Positions 1-10,201 of a stretch of DNA of 64,000 nt are shown here, one piece after another (positions within the stretch are counted from its first letter, which is position 1; each line of letters starts with the position of its first letter). The notes under the pieces are model-generated. The model did no database searches, was not told the DNA's origin, and was given only the letters and a program-made list of their open reading frames with translations. The stretch comes from Trinickia diaoshuihuensis (GTDB taxonomy: Bacteria; Pseudomonadota; Gammaproteobacteria; Burkholderiales; Burkholderiaceae), in the NCBI RefSeq assembly GCF_003390925.1, contig NZ_QUBS01000089.1:1-64000 (forward strand). The letters run 5' to 3'. The translations under genes and the position numbers were made by a program.

Positions 1-295
1 GTCCGCCGCCGAACGCGGCACCGGCCGCCGCGCCCACGGCGGTGCCCAGGGCTGCGCTGCCCACGCCGGCCGCGGTCGCCCCTTGGCTCGCGCTGACGCC
101 GCCCACTTGGCCGAGTGCGTATTGGCGGCAGTTGTAGTCGTCGGCGCGGAATTGGTCGAAAGTTTTGCCGGTGCCCGGCAGGGCCATCACGCTCGGTCCG
201 GTCGGCATCACCGTGCATGCGCCGAGGCCCGCGAGGGCCGCGAGCGGCAGCCATTTGGCACGCCGCTTGGCGTGCCCCGTCAATGAATCGTTCAT
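1..295 (-). CDS. Glycine-zipper outer-membrane lipoprotein (partial, C-terminus cut by window edge)
   Basis: The visible 98 residues start at an ATG. A short basic N-terminus and a hydrophobic stretch end in the lipobox LGAC (Cys about residue 28), which indicates a lipoprotein signal. The mature part has a conserved-looking segment (FDQFRADDYNCRQYA) and then an Ala/Gly-rich run (VGAAAGAAFGGG) typical of glycine-zipper membrane-inserting segments. Such proteins sit in the outer membrane or periplasm; their exact role is generally unknown. The start lies 5 bases after the stop of the upstream gene on the same strand, so the two are probably co-transcribed. The C-terminus lies outside the window. 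Confidence 0.75.
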   Translation of the reverse strand, partial: MNDSLTGHAKRRAKWLPLAALAGLGACTVMPTGPSVMALPGTGKTFDQFRADDYNCRQYALGQVGGVSASQGATAAGVGSAALGTAVGAAAGAAFGGG

Positions 296-299
296 CGTG

Positions 300-689
300 T
301 CACCGCTCGGGTGCGGGCGGAGTGGCCGGCACTTCGCGCCAGCCGCTCGCGCATTGTTTGACGTACGGGTAATAGGACTTGGTCTTGTCGCAATACCACC
401 ATGTGCCCTGGGCCGGTTCGTCTTGCGCTTGGCCGTTGGCGCCCGGCCGCGGGCGTTCGATATAAGTGGTGTCGGGTACGGTCGGCGCGACCACGACCGG
501 TGGCGCGTACGGAGCGTAGTAATAGGGCGCCGGTACAACGGGGACGGGATACGGATAAGGGTAGGGGTAGTAGTAAGGCCCCGGCATGCCCCAATAAACC
601 CCGACGCGCCAATGCGCCGCATGCGCGGCGCCGCTGGCGCCCAGACAGGCCGCGGCCACGAGTGCGAGTGAAGCGGTCAAGCGCCGCAC
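300..689 (-). CDS. Small secreted protein with a Pro-Tyr repeat segment
   Basis: 129 residues. There is a clear Sec signal peptide (MRRLTASLALVAAACLGASG, cleavage near AHA-A). A low-complexity tract of alternating Pro and Tyr follows (about residues 38-66). The C-terminal module is conserved in appearance: WWYCDKTKSYYPYVKQC followed by GWREVP, with two cysteines that could form a disulfide. This C-terminal pattern (W-Y-C ... YYPYV..C..GW..VP) is common in short Burkholderiaceae exported proteins of unknown function. It lies directly upstream of the glycine-zipper lipoprotein gene, so both are probably envelope proteins of one operon. No enzymatic motif is visible. Confidence 0.75.
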   Translation of the reverse strand: MRRLTASLALVAAACLGASGAAHAAHWRVGVYWGMPGPYYYPYPYPYPVPVVPAPYYYAPYAPPVVVAPTVPDTTYIERPRPGANGQAQDEPAQGTWWYCDKTKSYYPYVKQCASGWREVPATPPAPER

Positions 690-804
690 GATGGGCTCCT
701 ATTGCTCAGTGAATGCGCCGGACAAAAGACGGCGCAACACTCACAAGGCTAGGTCAAGGACGGAGCGAGCGCCATAACAGGCCCGTCACAATTGTTTCAA
801 CTGC

Positions 805-3800
805 TTACCTAGCGGGACCGGCCGCGGTGCCGGGGCGTGCGCGGCGATTTTCGCGCCAGACCCGCAGACGGTCCATGCACAAATAGACGACGGGCGTCGT
901 ATAGAGCGTGAGCACCTGGCTCACGAGCAGCCCGCCGACGATCGAGATGCCGAGCGGCGAGCGCAGTTCGGCCCCTTCGCCGCGCCCGAATGCGAGCGGC
1001 AACGCCCCCAGCAGCGCGGCGCAGGTCGTCATCATGATCGGACGAAAGCGCATCAGACACGCGCGGTGGATCGCATCGAACGACGACATGCCTTGCCGCG
1101 ACGCCTCGATCGCGAAATCGACCATCATGATCGCGTTCTTCTTCACGATGCCGATCAGCAAGATCACGCCGATGAGCGCGATGATGCTGAACTCGGATTG
1201 AAAGAGCAGCAGCGCGAGCAGCGCGCCGACCCCGGCGGAAGGCAACGTCGACAAGATCGTGATGGGGTGGATATAGCTCTCGTAGAGCATGCCGAGCACG
1301 ATATACACCGCCGCGAGCGCCGCAAGAATCAAGAGCGGCATGTCGCTCGTCGACTGTTGGAACGCTTGCGCCGTGCCCGAGAAACTGCCGTGCACCGTCG
1401 CCGGCATGCCGATCGCGGCGGCGGTCTCGTTGATGGCGCGCGTCGCGTCCGACAGCGACTTGCCGACGGGCAGGTTGAACGAAATCGTCGAGGCGACGAA
1501 CGGGCCCTGGTGGTTGACCGCTATCGGCGTACTGCCGGGCCCGAACGAGGCCACGGCCGAGAGCGGAATCATCGTTTCCTTCGAAGTCGAAACGGCCGAG
1601 CCCGTCGACGCGCTCGATTTGCCGCTCGCCGCGATCGAGTTCGTCGCCAAGTTGCGCGCCGAATCGGCTGCGATCGTGGCCGCGCTGGCGCCCGTGGCAG
1701 CGTTTGCCGCACTCGTGCCGCCCTTCGCCGTTGCCGTGAAGGTGCCCGCGACCGCGTTGGTCGATTGCGATCCGCTTGCGCTTCCTCCCGACGTGCTGAT
1801 GTAAATCTGACCCAGCATCGCCGGGTCTTGCCAATAGCGCGGCGCGACCTCCATGATCACGTGGTATTGGTTCAGCGGGTTGTAGATCGTCGAGACTTGC
1901 CGCTGGCCGAATGCGTCGTAAAGCGTATTGTCGATCTGCGAGGGCGTGATTTTCAGCCGCGCGGCGCTCTGTCGATTGACCGTCACGTACGCTTCGAGCC
2001 CGCCTTGCTGCTGGTCGGAATTGACGTCGGTGAGTTCGGGCCGGCGCTTGAGCGCCTCGGCGAGCAACGGCGCCCATTTATAGACCTCGGCGCTCGAATC
2101 GCCGAGCAGCGTGTACTGATACTGCGCGTTCGACTGCCGCCCGCCCGCGCGAATATCCTGCACCGCCTGCAAGAACGTTTGCGCGCCGGCCACTTGTCCA
2201 AGCGGCTTGCGCAACTGTGCGATGACCTGATCGGCCGACGCGTTGCGCTGCCCTTTGGGTTTGAGCGTGACGAACATGAAGCCCGAATTGGTCTGCCGCC
2301 CGCCCGTGAAGCCGATCACGTTTTCGACGTTCGGGTTGTGCTGCACGATCGACATCATTTCACCGAACTTGACCTTCATCGCTTGGAATGAAGTGGACTG
2401 ATCGGCTTGAATGCCGCCCACGAGGCGTCCCGTATCCTGCTGCGGGAAAAAGCCCTTCGGCACGACGACGTAGAGATAGACGTTCAGCACCACGGTCGCA
2501 AAGAGGATCAAAAGGACAAGCAGCGGATGCGAGAGCGCCCAGCCGAGCGAGCGCGCATAGCCGCCTTGCAGCCGAGCGAACGCACGCTCGAGACGTTGCG
2601 CGAGCGGGCCCTCCTTGGGCCTGTGCTCGCGGTCGGCGAGCAAGCGCGAGCACATCATTGGCGTGACGGTCAGCGAGACGGCGAGCGACACGCCGATCGC
2701 GAGCGACAGCGTGACCGCGAACTCGCGAAAGAGCCGCCCGACGATGCCGCCCATCAGCAAGATCGGCAGAAAGACCGCGACGAGCGAGATGCTGATCGAC
2801 GTCACCGTGAAGCCGACTTCGCGCGCGCCCAGATAGGCGGCCTGCATGCGGGGCATGCCCTCCTCGATATGACGCGAGATGTTCTCGAGTACGACGATCG
2901 CATCGTCGACGACGAAGCCTGTCGCCACGATGAGGGCCATCAGCGAGAGGTTGTCGATCGAGTAGTTCAGCAAATACATCGCGGCGAACGTGCCGATGAT
3001 CGAGATCGGTACGGCCACGCTAGGAATCAACGTCGCGCGCCAGTTGCGCAAAAACAGGAACACGACCGTGACGACGAGCAAGACCGCGACGATCAGCGTG
3101 CGCTCGGTATCCTGCAACGATGCGCGGATCGTGGTCGAACGATCGGCCACGGGCGTAATGTCGATCGCCGCCGGCACCGACGCGCGCAATTGCGGCAACA
3201 TCGCGAGCACGCGATCGATCGTCGCGACGATGTTGGCGCCGGGTTGCCGGTAAAGAATCACGAGCACCGAGCGCTGGCCGTTCATGAGGCCGAGGTTGCG
3301 CAAATCTTCGACCGAATCCTGGACGGCTGCGACGTCCGACAACTTGATCGCCGCGCCGTTGCGATAGGCGATGACGAGGTCCTTGTACTGCGCGGCCGCG
3401 CGCGCTTGATCGTTCGTATAGATCTGCACGCGGTTTTCACCGAAATCGATCGAACCCTTCGGGCTATTCGCGTTCGCCGCCGCCAGCGCCGCGCGGACGT
3501 CCTCGAGCCCGATGCCGTAATGGAACAACGCCTGCGGTTCGAGTTCGACGCGCACGGCCGGATTGGCCGAACCGCTCACGTCCACTTCCCCGATCCCGTC
3601 CACTTGCGAGAGCGCTTGTTGCAACACCGTGGACGCGGCGTCGTACAACTGCCCCGGGGGCACGGTTTTCGAGGTCAGCGACAGTACGAGAATCGGCGCG
3701 TCGGCCGGGTTCATCTTGTGATAGGTCGGATTGCTGCGCAGGCTCGTCGGCAGGTCGGCGCGCGCCGCGTTGATTGCCGCCTGCACGTCGCGCGCGGCGC

Positions 3801-4107
3801 CGTCGATATCGCGGTTCAAACCGAATTGCAGCGTGATGCGCGTTTGCCCGACGCCGCTCATCGACGTCATCTCGGTCACGTCGGCGATCTGCCCGAGGTG
3901 CCGCTCGAGCGGACTGGCGACGCTCGTTGCGACCGTTTCCGGGCTCGCGCCCGGCAAGTTCGCCTGGACTGCGATCGTCGGAAAATCCACTTGCGGCAGC
4001 GGCGCGACCGGGAGCTTGACGAAAGCGAAGACGCCGGCGAGCGCGATGCCGATCGCAAGCAGCGTCGTCGCGACCGGGCGCGAGATGAAGGGGCGCGAAA
4101 GGTTCAT
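805..4107 (-). CDS. mdtC: RND efflux pump inner-membrane subunit, MdtC type
   Basis: 1100 residues from the chosen start ([17 protein letters not shown]). That start fits RND N-termini and overlaps the mdtB stop by 4 bases (ATGA). The open frame continues upstream inside mdtB and is not used. It is a proton-driven trimeric/heterotrimeric exporter of the AcrB superfamily. Visible landmarks are the first transmembrane helix, the periplasmic porter loops, the [10 protein letters not shown] proton-relay segment in the central membrane bundle, and the [14 protein letters not shown] block near the C-terminus. E. coli MdtC is about 1025 residues. The excess is explained mostly by an Ala/Ser/Thr-rich insert at about residues 770-840 in the second periplasmic domain. 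It is the third gene of the mdtABC operon; no tolC homologue is next to it. Confidence 0.93.
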   Translation of the reverse strand: MNLSRPFISRPVATTLLAIGIALAGVFAFVKLPVAPLPQVDFPTIAVQANLPGASPETVATSVASPLERHLGQIADVTEMTSMSGVGQTRITLQFGLNRDIDGAARDVQAAINAARADLPTSLRSNPTYHKMNPADAPILVLSLTSKTVPPGQLYDAASTVLQQALSQVDGIGEVDVSGSANPAVRVELEPQALFHYGIGLEDVRAALAAANANSPKGSIDFGENRVQIYTNDQARAAAQYKDLVIAYRNGAAIKLSDVAAVQDSVEDLRNLGLMNGQRSVLVILYRQPGANIVATIDRVLAMLPQLRASVPAAIDITPVADRSTTIRASLQDTERTLIVAVLLVVTVVFLFLRNWRATLIPSVAVPISIIGTFAAMYLLNYSIDNLSLMALIVATGFVVDDAIVVLENISRHIEEGMPRMQAAYLGAREVGFTVTSISISLVAVFLPILLMGGIVGRLFREFAVTLSLAIGVSLAVSLTVTPMMCSRLLADREHRPKEGPLAQRLERAFARLQGGYARSLGWALSHPLLVLLILFATVVLNVYLYVVVPKGFFPQQDTGRLVGGIQADQSTSFQAMKVKFGEMMSIVQHNPNVENVIGFTGGRQTNSGFMFVTLKPKGQRNASADQVIAQLRKPLGQVAGAQTFLQAVQDIRAGGRQSNAQYQYTLLGDSSAEVYKWAPLLAEALKRRPELTDVNSDQQQGGLEAYVTVNRQSAARLKITPSQIDNTLYDAFGQRQVSTIYNPLNQYHVIMEVAPRYWQDPAMLGQIYISTSGGSASGSQSTNAVAGTFTATAKGGTSAANAATGASAATIAADSARNLATNSIAASGKSSASTGSAVSTSKETMIPLSAVASFGPGSTPIAVNHQGPFVASTISFNLPVGKSLSDATRAINETAAAIGMPATVHGSFSGTAQAFQQSTSDMPLLILAALAAVYIVLGMLYESYIHPITILSTLPSAGVGALLALLLFQSEFSIIALIGVILLIGIVKKNAIMMVDFAIEASRQGMSSFDAIHRACLMRFRPIMMTTCAALLGALPLAFGRGEGAELRSPLGISIVGGLLVSQVLTLYTTPVVYLCMDRLRVWRENRRARPGTAAGPAR

Positions 4108-7100
4108 CGCGCCGGCTCCTCGTTGCGGCCGCCGCCGAAGCGCGCGCGCATGCGGCGCGCGAGTGAATCGAAGCCCAGGTAGATGACGGGCGTCGTGAAT
4201 AGCGTCAGCAATTGACTGACCACGAGTCCGCCCGCGATCGCGATACCGAGCGGATGACGCAACTCGGAGCCGACCCCCGTGCCGAGCATCAGCGGTAAGG
4301 CGCCGAGCAGCGCCGCCATCGTCGTCATCAAGATCGGCCGGAAGCGCAGCAGGCACGCCTGATAAATTGCCTCGTGCGCGCTCTTGCCTTGCTCACGCTC
4401 GGCTTCCAAGGCGAAGTCGATCATCATGATGGCGTTCTTCTTGACGATGCCGATCAGCAGCACGATGCCGATGATGCCGATGATGTCGAGATCGTGTCCG
4501 GAGACGATCAGCGCGAGCAGGGCGCCCACGCCGGCCGAGGGCAGCGTCGAGAGAATCGTGATCGGATGGATGAAGCTCTCGTAGAGCACGCCGAGTACGA
4601 TGTACATCGTCACGATCGCGGCGAGGATCAAGAACAGCTCGTTGGCGAGCGAGGCTTGAAAAGCCAACGCCGCGCCTTGAAAGCGCGTTTGGAACGAGAC
4701 GGGCAGTTCCACGTCGCGCTCGGCCTGCTCGATCGCTTTGACCGCCGCGCCCAACGAGGCGCCCGGGGCGAGGTTGAACGAGACCGTCGTGGATGGGAAT
4801 TGCCCGAGGTGCGAGACCAAGAGCGGCGCCGGGCGCTCGGAGAACGTCGCGATCGCGCTCAGCGGCACTTGCTGGCCGTTGCCCTGCGAGGAAGGCAGAT
4901 AGATCGACTTAAGTGCATCCGTGTAATGCTGCATGCGCGGATCGGTTTCGAGGATCACGCGGTATTGATTCGACTGCGTAAAAATCGTCGAGATGATGCG
5001 CTGACCGAACGCGTCGTATAACGCGTTGTCCACCGTGGCCGGCGTGATGCCGAAGCGGGCGGCGGTCGCTCGATCGATCTGCACGAAAACGGATTGGCCG
5101 CTTTGCTGCAGATCGGTGGCGACGTCGGCCAGTTCGGGCGCCTGTTTGAGGCGCTCGACGAGCTTGGGCACCCAAGTGGCGAATTCGTCGGCATTCGGAT
5201 CCGTCAGCATGAATTGATATTGCGTCGCGCTGACGGTCGAGTTGATCGTCAAGTCCTGCACGGGCTGTAGATAGAGCGTGACGCCCGCGACGCTCGCGGT
5301 TTCGCTTTCGAGGTCTCGAATGATGTCGGTCGCGCTCTTCGAGCGGTCGCCGTGCGGCTTCAAATTGATCAGCATGCGGCCGCTGTTGAGCGTGATGTTG
5401 GTGCCGTCCACGCCGATGAACGAGGTCAGGCTGTCGACGTTGGGATCCTTCAGGATCGCATCGGCCAGCGCTTGCTGGCGCTCGGCCATCGCCGCGTACG
5501 AGATCGACTGCGGGGCCTGCGTGATGGCTTGAATAACGCCCGTGTCTTGCACGGGGAAAAAGCCCTTCGGGATCAGCACGTAGAGCAGGGCAGTGAGGAC
5601 GAGCGTGAGGATCGCCACGACGAGCGTCGCCCGCTCACGCGCGAGGACCCAGCGCAACGCCACGGCATAGCGCGCGATGATCGCGTCGATGACGGCATGC
5701 GCCTTGGCTTCGAAGCGATGACTCTCGGGCGGCGGCGTGTGCCTGAGCAACTTCGCGCACATCATCGGCACGAGCGTGAGCGAAACGACGGCCGAGATGA
5801 CGATCGTCACGGCCAGCGTGATCGCGAATTCATGGAAGAGCCGGCCCACGACGTCGCCCATGAACAGCAGCGGAATCAGCACGGCGATCAGCGAGACCGT
5901 CAGCGAGATGATCGTGAAGCCGATCTGCTTGGAGCCCTTGAGCGCGGCATCGAGCGCCGTATCGCCTTGCTCCACGTAGCGGGCGATGTTCTCGATCATG
6001 ACGATGGCGTCGTCGACGACGAAGCCCGTGGCGATCGTCAGCGCCATCAACGACAGGTTGTCGAGCGAAAAGCCGCACAGATACATGACGGCCAGCGTGC
6101 CGATCAGCGAGAGCGGGACCGACAAGCTCGGGATGATCGTCGCATAGATGTTCGCAAGGAACAGATACATGACGAGCACGACGAGCACGACCGACATCGC
6201 GAGTTCGAACTGCACGTCGCGCACCGAGGCGCGGATGGTCGTCGTCCGGTCGGTGACGACGGCCACGTTGACGGCGGCCGGCAGCGAGGCTTGCAACTGG
6301 GGCAACAGCGCTTTCACGCTATCGACGACTTGAATGACGTTGGCGCCCGGCTGACGTTGGATGTTGAGCAAAATCGCGGGGGTGACCTTGCCGCCCATGC
6401 CGACCCACGCGCCGAGCTTCGTGTTTTCGGCGCCGTCCACGATCTTGGCGACGTCGGTGAGCATGACGGGCCGGCCGTTTTTATAGGCGACGATCGCGTC
6501 GTTATAGGCCTTCGCGTCGGTCAACTGATCGTTTGCATTGATCGTGAAATTGCGTGTCGGTCCGTCGAAGTTGCCCTTGGGCGTATTGACGTTCAGATTC
6601 GCGACGCTCGAGCGCAGGTCGTCGAGGTTCAGCCCGTACGAGGCGAGCGCGAGCGGATTGGCTTGAATGCGCACGGCCGGCCGCTGGCCGCCGCTGATGC
6701 TGACGAGACCGACGCCGGCCACTTGCGAAATCTTCTCGGCGAGCCGCGTGTCGGCCAGATCTTCGATGTCGGTGAGCGGCGTCGTGTTCGACGTGATCGC
6801 GAGCGTCAAGATCGGTGCGTCGGCCGGATTGACCTTGGCATAGATCGGCGGAGCGGGCAGATCGGCCGGCAAAAGGTTGCCCGCGGCGTTGATGGCGGCC
6901 TGGACTTCTTGCTCGGCGATATCGAGCGGCAGATCGAGGCTGAATTGCAGCGTGATGACCGATGAGCCCGCCGAGCTTTGCGACGACATCTGATTGAGCG
7001 ACGGCATCTGGCCGAACTGCCGCTCGAGCGGCGCCGTGACCGCCGAGGTCATGACCTCGGGGCTCGCGCCGGGGTAGAAGGTTTGGACTTGGATCGTCGG

Positions 7101-7226
7101 ATAGTCGACTTCGGGCAACGCCGAGATCGGCAAGAAGCGCAAAGCGACGAGACCGACGAGCATGATGGCCGCCATCAGCAGAGCCGTGCCGACGGGACGC
7201 AGGATAAAGGCGCGAGACGGATTCAT
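4104..7226 (-). CDS. mdtB: RND efflux pump inner-membrane subunit, MdtB type
   Basis: 1040 residues, the usual length for MdtB. It starts [17 protein letters not shown]. An in-frame GTG 12 bases earlier is possible, but the ATG matches where RND proteins normally begin. It has the [10 protein letters not shown] motif after helix 1, the [15 protein letters not shown] motif with acidic proton-relay residues, and the [14 protein letters not shown] block. In E. coli, MdtB and MdtC form a mixed trimer with MdtA as adaptor and TolC as exit duct, exporting bile salts, novobiocin and similar compounds. The same gene order here suggests the same assembly. It lies 18 bases after mdtA and overlaps mdtC by 4 bases, so translational coupling is likely. 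Confidence 0.93.
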   Translation of the reverse strand: MNPSRAFILRPVGTALLMAAIMLVGLVALRFLPISALPEVDYPTIQVQTFYPGASPEVMTSAVTAPLERQFGQMPSLNQMSSQSSAGSSVITLQFSLDLPLDIAEQEVQAAINAAGNLLPADLPAPPIYAKVNPADAPILTLAITSNTTPLTDIEDLADTRLAEKISQVAGVGLVSISGGQRPAVRIQANPLALASYGLNLDDLRSSVANLNVNTPKGNFDGPTRNFTINANDQLTDAKAYNDAIVAYKNGRPVMLTDVAKIVDGAENTKLGAWVGMGGKVTPAILLNIQRQPGANVIQVVDSVKALLPQLQASLPAAVNVAVVTDRTTTIRASVRDVQFELAMSVVLVVLVMYLFLANIYATIIPSLSVPLSLIGTLAVMYLCGFSLDNLSLMALTIATGFVVDDAIVMIENIARYVEQGDTALDAALKGSKQIGFTIISLTVSLIAVLIPLLFMGDVVGRLFHEFAITLAVTIVISAVVSLTLVPMMCAKLLRHTPPPESHRFEAKAHAVIDAIIARYAVALRWVLARERATLVVAILTLVLTALLYVLIPKGFFPVQDTGVIQAITQAPQSISYAAMAERQQALADAILKDPNVDSLTSFIGVDGTNITLNSGRMLINLKPHGDRSKSATDIIRDLESETASVAGVTLYLQPVQDLTINSTVSATQYQFMLTDPNADEFATWVPKLVERLKQAPELADVATDLQQSGQSVFVQIDRATAARFGITPATVDNALYDAFGQRIISTIFTQSNQYRVILETDPRMQHYTDALKSIYLPSSQGNGQQVPLSAIATFSERPAPLLVSHLGQFPSTTVSFNLAPGASLGAAVKAIEQAERDVELPVSFQTRFQGAALAFQASLANELFLILAAIVTMYIVLGVLYESFIHPITILSTLPSAGVGALLALIVSGHDLDIIGIIGIVLLIGIVKKNAIMMIDFALEAEREQGKSAHEAIYQACLLRFRPILMTTMAALLGALPLMLGTGVGSELRHPLGIAIAGGLVVSQLLTLFTTPVIYLGFDSLARRMRARFGGGRNEEPAR

Positions 7227-7244
7227 GCGAGCGCGCACCCGCCG

Positions 7245-8606
7245 TTACTGCGCGCCGGCGGAGCCGGAAGCGCTTTTGCGGTGATGCCCGTGCGCGCCCG
7301 ACGCAGCGCCCCCCCCGCCGCTCGAGGCGGCATGCAGCACGGTCGCCGCATCGGGGGCGACGGTGATCTTCGCGCCTTCGCGCAGGCGGTCGGAACCGTC
7401 GATCACGACGCGTTCGCCGAGCGCGAGTCCCGCTGCGATGCTCGTGCGTTCGCCATCGACGGGGCCGACCTTGAGCGGCCGGACGGTGACGGTGTTGTCC
7501 GGTTTGACGACGTAGGCGAATGGCCCGTTCGCGCCGTTCAGCACGGCCGAACTCGGCACGATGACGGCGTCGTGGAGGGTGTCGATCAGTAGGCGCGCGT
7601 TCACGAACTGGTTCGGAAACAGCATCTGCGAGGTGTTCGGGAACAGGGCCCGCAGCTTGACGGTCCCCGTCGCCGTGTCGATTTGGTTATCGATCGTATC
7701 CAAGTAGCCCGTTTCGAGCGGCATCGTATTGTTGCGGTCGTAGGCGGTCGCCGACAGTTTGGCGCCGGCGTGCATCTGCTTGAGGATGGCCGGCAAATTG
7801 TCTTCCGAGGTCGTGAAGATCACGCTGATCGGCTGCAACTGCGTGATGACGACGATGCCGTTCGCATCGGACGGCGTCACATAGTTGCCCGGATCGACTT
7901 GCCGCAGGCCGACGCGGCCGGAGACGGGCGCCGTGATGCGCGCGTAGGTGAGGTCCAGCTTATAGGTGTCGATGCTGGCCCGATCCGATTGCACTTGGCC
8001 CTCGTACTGCTTGACGAGGGACGCCTGGGTGTCCACTTGCTGGGACGCGATCGAATCTTGCGCAAGCAGCGTTTGGTAGCGCTTCAAATCGAGGCGTGCC
8101 GTCTGTAAGAGCGCCGTGTCCTTGGCGAGTGCTCCCTGCGCGTTCGCGAGGGAGATTTGGTAGGGACGCGGGTCGATTTGCGCGAGCACGTCGCCGGCCT
8201 TGACGAGCTGGCCTTCCTTGAATGCGACGCTTTGCAGCGTACCCGAGAGCTGCGTCTTGACCGTGACCGTCGCGAGCGGCGTGACCGTGCCGAGGGCGGT
8301 CAAGACGATAGGCATCTCTCCGGCGGCGGCCGCTGCCACATGGACCGGCTGCGGCATGTTCGCGAACGCGGCGCGCCCCGGCCGGCCTTTCGTGGGCGCG
8401 ACACCGGTGCCGGCGCCGCTCGGCCGGCCCCAGGGCCGCCACCAGATCAGCGCGATCAGCGCGAGCAAGACGACGGCGGCGATCGCGATGCGGCGCCGCG
8501 TGCCGGCGCGACCCGTAGGCGCGCCGGTTTCGACGCGCGGAGCCGAGTCGTGTTCGTGCTTTCCGGGCTGGGGCTGGGGGCGGGGGTGGTTCTCTTGTTC
8601 GGCCAT
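7245..8606 (-). CDS. mdtA: RND efflux periplasmic adaptor (membrane fusion protein), MdtA type
   Basis: 453 residues starting MAEQENHPRP. The open frame extends further upstream, but that part is Pro/Arg-rich and not protein-like. There is a cytoplasmic Pro/His-rich N-terminus, a single membrane anchor at about residues 42-60 (IAIAAVVLLALIALIWW), and then the barrel-sandwich/lipoyl domain with LSGTLQSVAFKEGQ and VLAQIDPRPYQ. An alpha-hairpin with TLLAQDSIASQQVDTQ and the beta-barrel region follow (ITAPVSGRVGLRQVDPGNYV is diagnostic). The C-terminus is Gly/Ser/His-rich. It links MdtBC to an outer-membrane channel and is the first gene of the operon. The IclR gene on the same strand lies 227 bases upstream and may regulate it. 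Confidence 0.93.
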   Translation of the reverse strand: MAEQENHPRPQPQPGKHEHDSAPRVETGAPTGRAGTRRRIAIAAVVLLALIALIWWRPWGRPSGAGTGVAPTKGRPGRAAFANMPQPVHVAAAAAGEMPIVLTALGTVTPLATVTVKTQLSGTLQSVAFKEGQLVKAGDVLAQIDPRPYQISLANAQGALAKDTALLQTARLDLKRYQTLLAQDSIASQQVDTQASLVKQYEGQVQSDRASIDTYKLDLTYARITAPVSGRVGLRQVDPGNYVTPSDANGIVVITQLQPISVIFTTSEDNLPAILKQMHAGAKLSATAYDRNNTMPLETGYLDTIDNQIDTATGTVKLRALFPNTSQMLFPNQFVNARLLIDTLHDAVIVPSSAVLNGANGPFAYVVKPDNTVTVRPLKVGPVDGERTSIAAGLALGERVVIDGSDRLREGAKITVAPDAATVLHAASSGGGGAASGAHGHHRKSASGSAGAQ

Positions 8607-8833
8607 CGAAGTGTTTTTGTAGCGGCAATGCCAATACGGCGTGGGGTAGGGAGGCGCAGCGCGCGTGCCAAGGCAGGGGCGCGGACGCGGCCGGTCCGGA
8701 TCGGCCGGATGGCCGCGGGCCGCCGCAGCGCAAGCGTGTCGATGCAAGATGCTACGTCGCGCCGGCTCGGCGAGTCCAGCGGCGGATTTTTCGGTTTTTT
8801 ACGGCCGTTACACCGGCGAGGCAGGCGGCGGCG

Positions 8834-9673
8834 TCAGTCGCCGAGGCGCTGACGCGGCGCGCCGCCGATTTCGTGGACGATACGCTCGATGCATTCGGTC
8901 AGTACCGGCGCGGCATGTTCGATCAGCCATTCGCGTGGACACAAGTGCGCCGCGCCGCCGCAGTTGACCGCGTACCGTTCGCCCGAGGGGCCGACGAAGC
9001 CGGCCGCGATCGCATTCAATTCCGAATACCACTCGCCGGTCGCGATCGCAAACCCGAGCGTATGCGTCTCGTCGAGCGAGGCGGCGAGCCGGGCGTGGAT
9101 GTGCGGCCAGTCGTCCCCGGACGCGGCCTGCAGTCCCGCCATCACTTCGCGCCGCTCGGCCTCGGACAGTGCGGCCAGATACGCGCGGCCGACGGCCGTG
9201 CGGGCCAGATCCACGCGCGAGCCCACCTCGAGCCGCGACACGAGCACGGCCGAACGAGGTCGGATCGTCTCGATGACGACCATATCCAGCCGGTCGCGGG
9301 CCATCAAATGCACGGACAGAGACGTGCGCTCGGCGAGATCGATCAGCAGCGGGCGCGCGCGGGAGCGGATATCGAAATTACGCAAAAAGCCGTTGCTCAA
9401 CTCGAGCACGGATGCGGTCAACACGAACCGCTCGCTATCGGGCAACTGGAAGAGGAACCCCGCGCCGACGAGCGTGGCGGTGATACGCGAGACGGTCGGC
9501 TTCGGAATGCCCGTGAGTTCGGCCAGTTCGCGGTTGCTGATCGGCGCGTCGGCGGAGGCGACGCGGCGTAGCAGCGTCAGGCCGCGCGAGAGCGCGATGA
9601 TTTCATCGCCGGCGCCGTCGCCCGCTTTGGCGGGGCGCGGACGGCTTTCGGTGCTGGAAGGTGAGGTGGCCAC
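8834..9673 (-). CDS. IclR-family transcriptional regulator
   Basis: 279 residues. The N-terminal winged helix (about residues 25-85: ALSRGLTLLRRVASADAPISNRELAELTG followed by PKPTVSRITATL) is typical of IclR proteins. The C-terminal effector-binding domain carries the family signature around LVSRLEVGSRVDLARTAVGRAYLA and the CGGAAH segment near the end. IclR proteins are usually dimeric repressors or activators responding to small aromatic or organic acids; the ligand here cannot be inferred. The gene is oriented toward mdtABC, and TGAAA/TTTCA half-sites lie just upstream of it, so autoregulation and possibly pump control are plausible but unproven. Confidence 0.9.
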   Translation of the reverse strand: MATSPSSTESRPRPAKAGDGAGDEIIALSRGLTLLRRVASADAPISNRELAELTGIPKPTVSRITATLVGAGFLFQLPDSERFVLTASVLELSNGFLRNFDIRSRARPLLIDLAERTSLSVHLMARDRLDMVVIETIRPRSAVLVSRLEVGSRVDLARTAVGRAYLAALSEAERREVMAGLQAASGDDWPHIHARLAASLDETHTLGFAIATGEWYSELNAIAAGFVGPSGERYAVNCGGAAHLCPREWLIEHAAPVLTECIERIVHEIGGAPRQRLGD

Positions 9674-9694
9674 GGATCGCCTGTGACAGTTTTT

Positions 9695-9788
9695 TGAAAT
9701 TCGGTTTCACATCTGACGTTTCGTTCAGTCTACGCCGGCCGCCACTTCGCGTGAAGCAAGTAATTTTTACCTATTTTTCATTGTGAAA
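9695..9788. promoter_or_regulatory. Repeated TGAAA/TTTCA half-sites upstream of the IclR gene (candidate operator)
   Basis: A perfect inverted repeat TGAAA-TTCGG-TTTCA lies at 9695-9709, 22 bases upstream of the IclR start. The same half-site recurs in everted order, TTTCA-TTG-TGAAA, at 9776-9788. Several IclR-family proteins bind short inverted repeats of this general form near their own promoters. Assignment to this regulator is inference from position and symmetry. Confidence 0.45.
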
Positions 9789-9835
9789 TCGATACCGGTT
9801 TGGGGGTACCTGTTAACTTTTCGGAAAAAATTATC

Positions 9836-9864
9836 TTGACTTCGTCAGCGGAAAGGGAAAGAAT
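9836..9864 (+). promoter_or_regulatory. Candidate sigma-70 promoter for the small RNA
   Basis: TTGACT (9836-9841, 5 of 6 matches to TTGACA), a 17-base spacer, and AAGAAT (9859-9864, 4 of 6 matches to TATAAT). It points away from the IclR gene into a structured non-coding stretch that ends in an intrinsic terminator. Confidence 0.4.
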
Positions 9865-9870
9865 GGAATC

Positions 9871-10029
9871 TCATTTCGGAGCGACGCATCGAAGGCGATG
9901 CGCGGATCGAGCGAACCTAGGTTCCCGCAGAGATCTCAGTTCCGCAATACCGTCTCTCAGGTTCTAGCACGGCCCTCGGAATGGCTAGAACTTCTTTAAG
10001 GCGCCACGGCAACGTGGCGCCTTTTTTTT
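9871..10029 (+). ncRNA. Candidate structured small RNA (about 160 nt)
   Basis: No open frame here looks like protein, yet the stretch is full of perfect secondary-structure elements. A 7-bp hairpin with a 4-base loop sits at 9885-9902 (CGCATCG/CGATGCG). A 12-base palindrome GAACCTAGGTTC lies at 9913-9924. An 8-bp stem pairs GTTCTAGC (9961-9968) with GCTAGAAC (9984-9991). A 9-bp GC-rich terminator hairpin with eight Ts follows. A promoter-like sequence sits just upstream. The next coding start is at 10202, after the terminator, so this does not look like a simple leader. I do not recognise it as 6S, 4.5S, tmRNA or RNase P RNA. The 5' end is inferred only from the promoter position. Confidence 0.4.
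10000..10029 (+). terminator. Strong intrinsic terminator
   Basis: Perfect stem GGCGCCACG (10000-10008), loop GCAA, CGTGGCGCC (10013-10021), followed by eight Ts. Two A-T pairs extend the base of the stem. It is oriented on the plus strand and ends the candidate small RNA before the ABC exporter operon. Confidence 0.85.
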
Positions 10030-10201
10030 CGCCATTTTGCCCCGCTGGATCCGATTCCATTGGGCGCGCCCGCATTGGACAGCGGCCGGCTCGATGCGTT
10101 TCGTCATTCTCGGCGGCATGCGTGACGCGGTTCTGCTATCGTCAGCGTCGATCTCGAGCCGGCGCCGAGCGCCGGTTCCGATCCCACCGACGGCATCCAT
10201 A

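Noticed and set aside
2407-4182. Long open frame (591 codons) on the plus strand opposite mdtC, and a similar one at 5352-6965 opposite mdtB
   Set aside because: Arg/Asp/His-rich text without protein-like pattern; a typical antisense shadow of GC-rich coding DNA on the true minus-strand RND genes.
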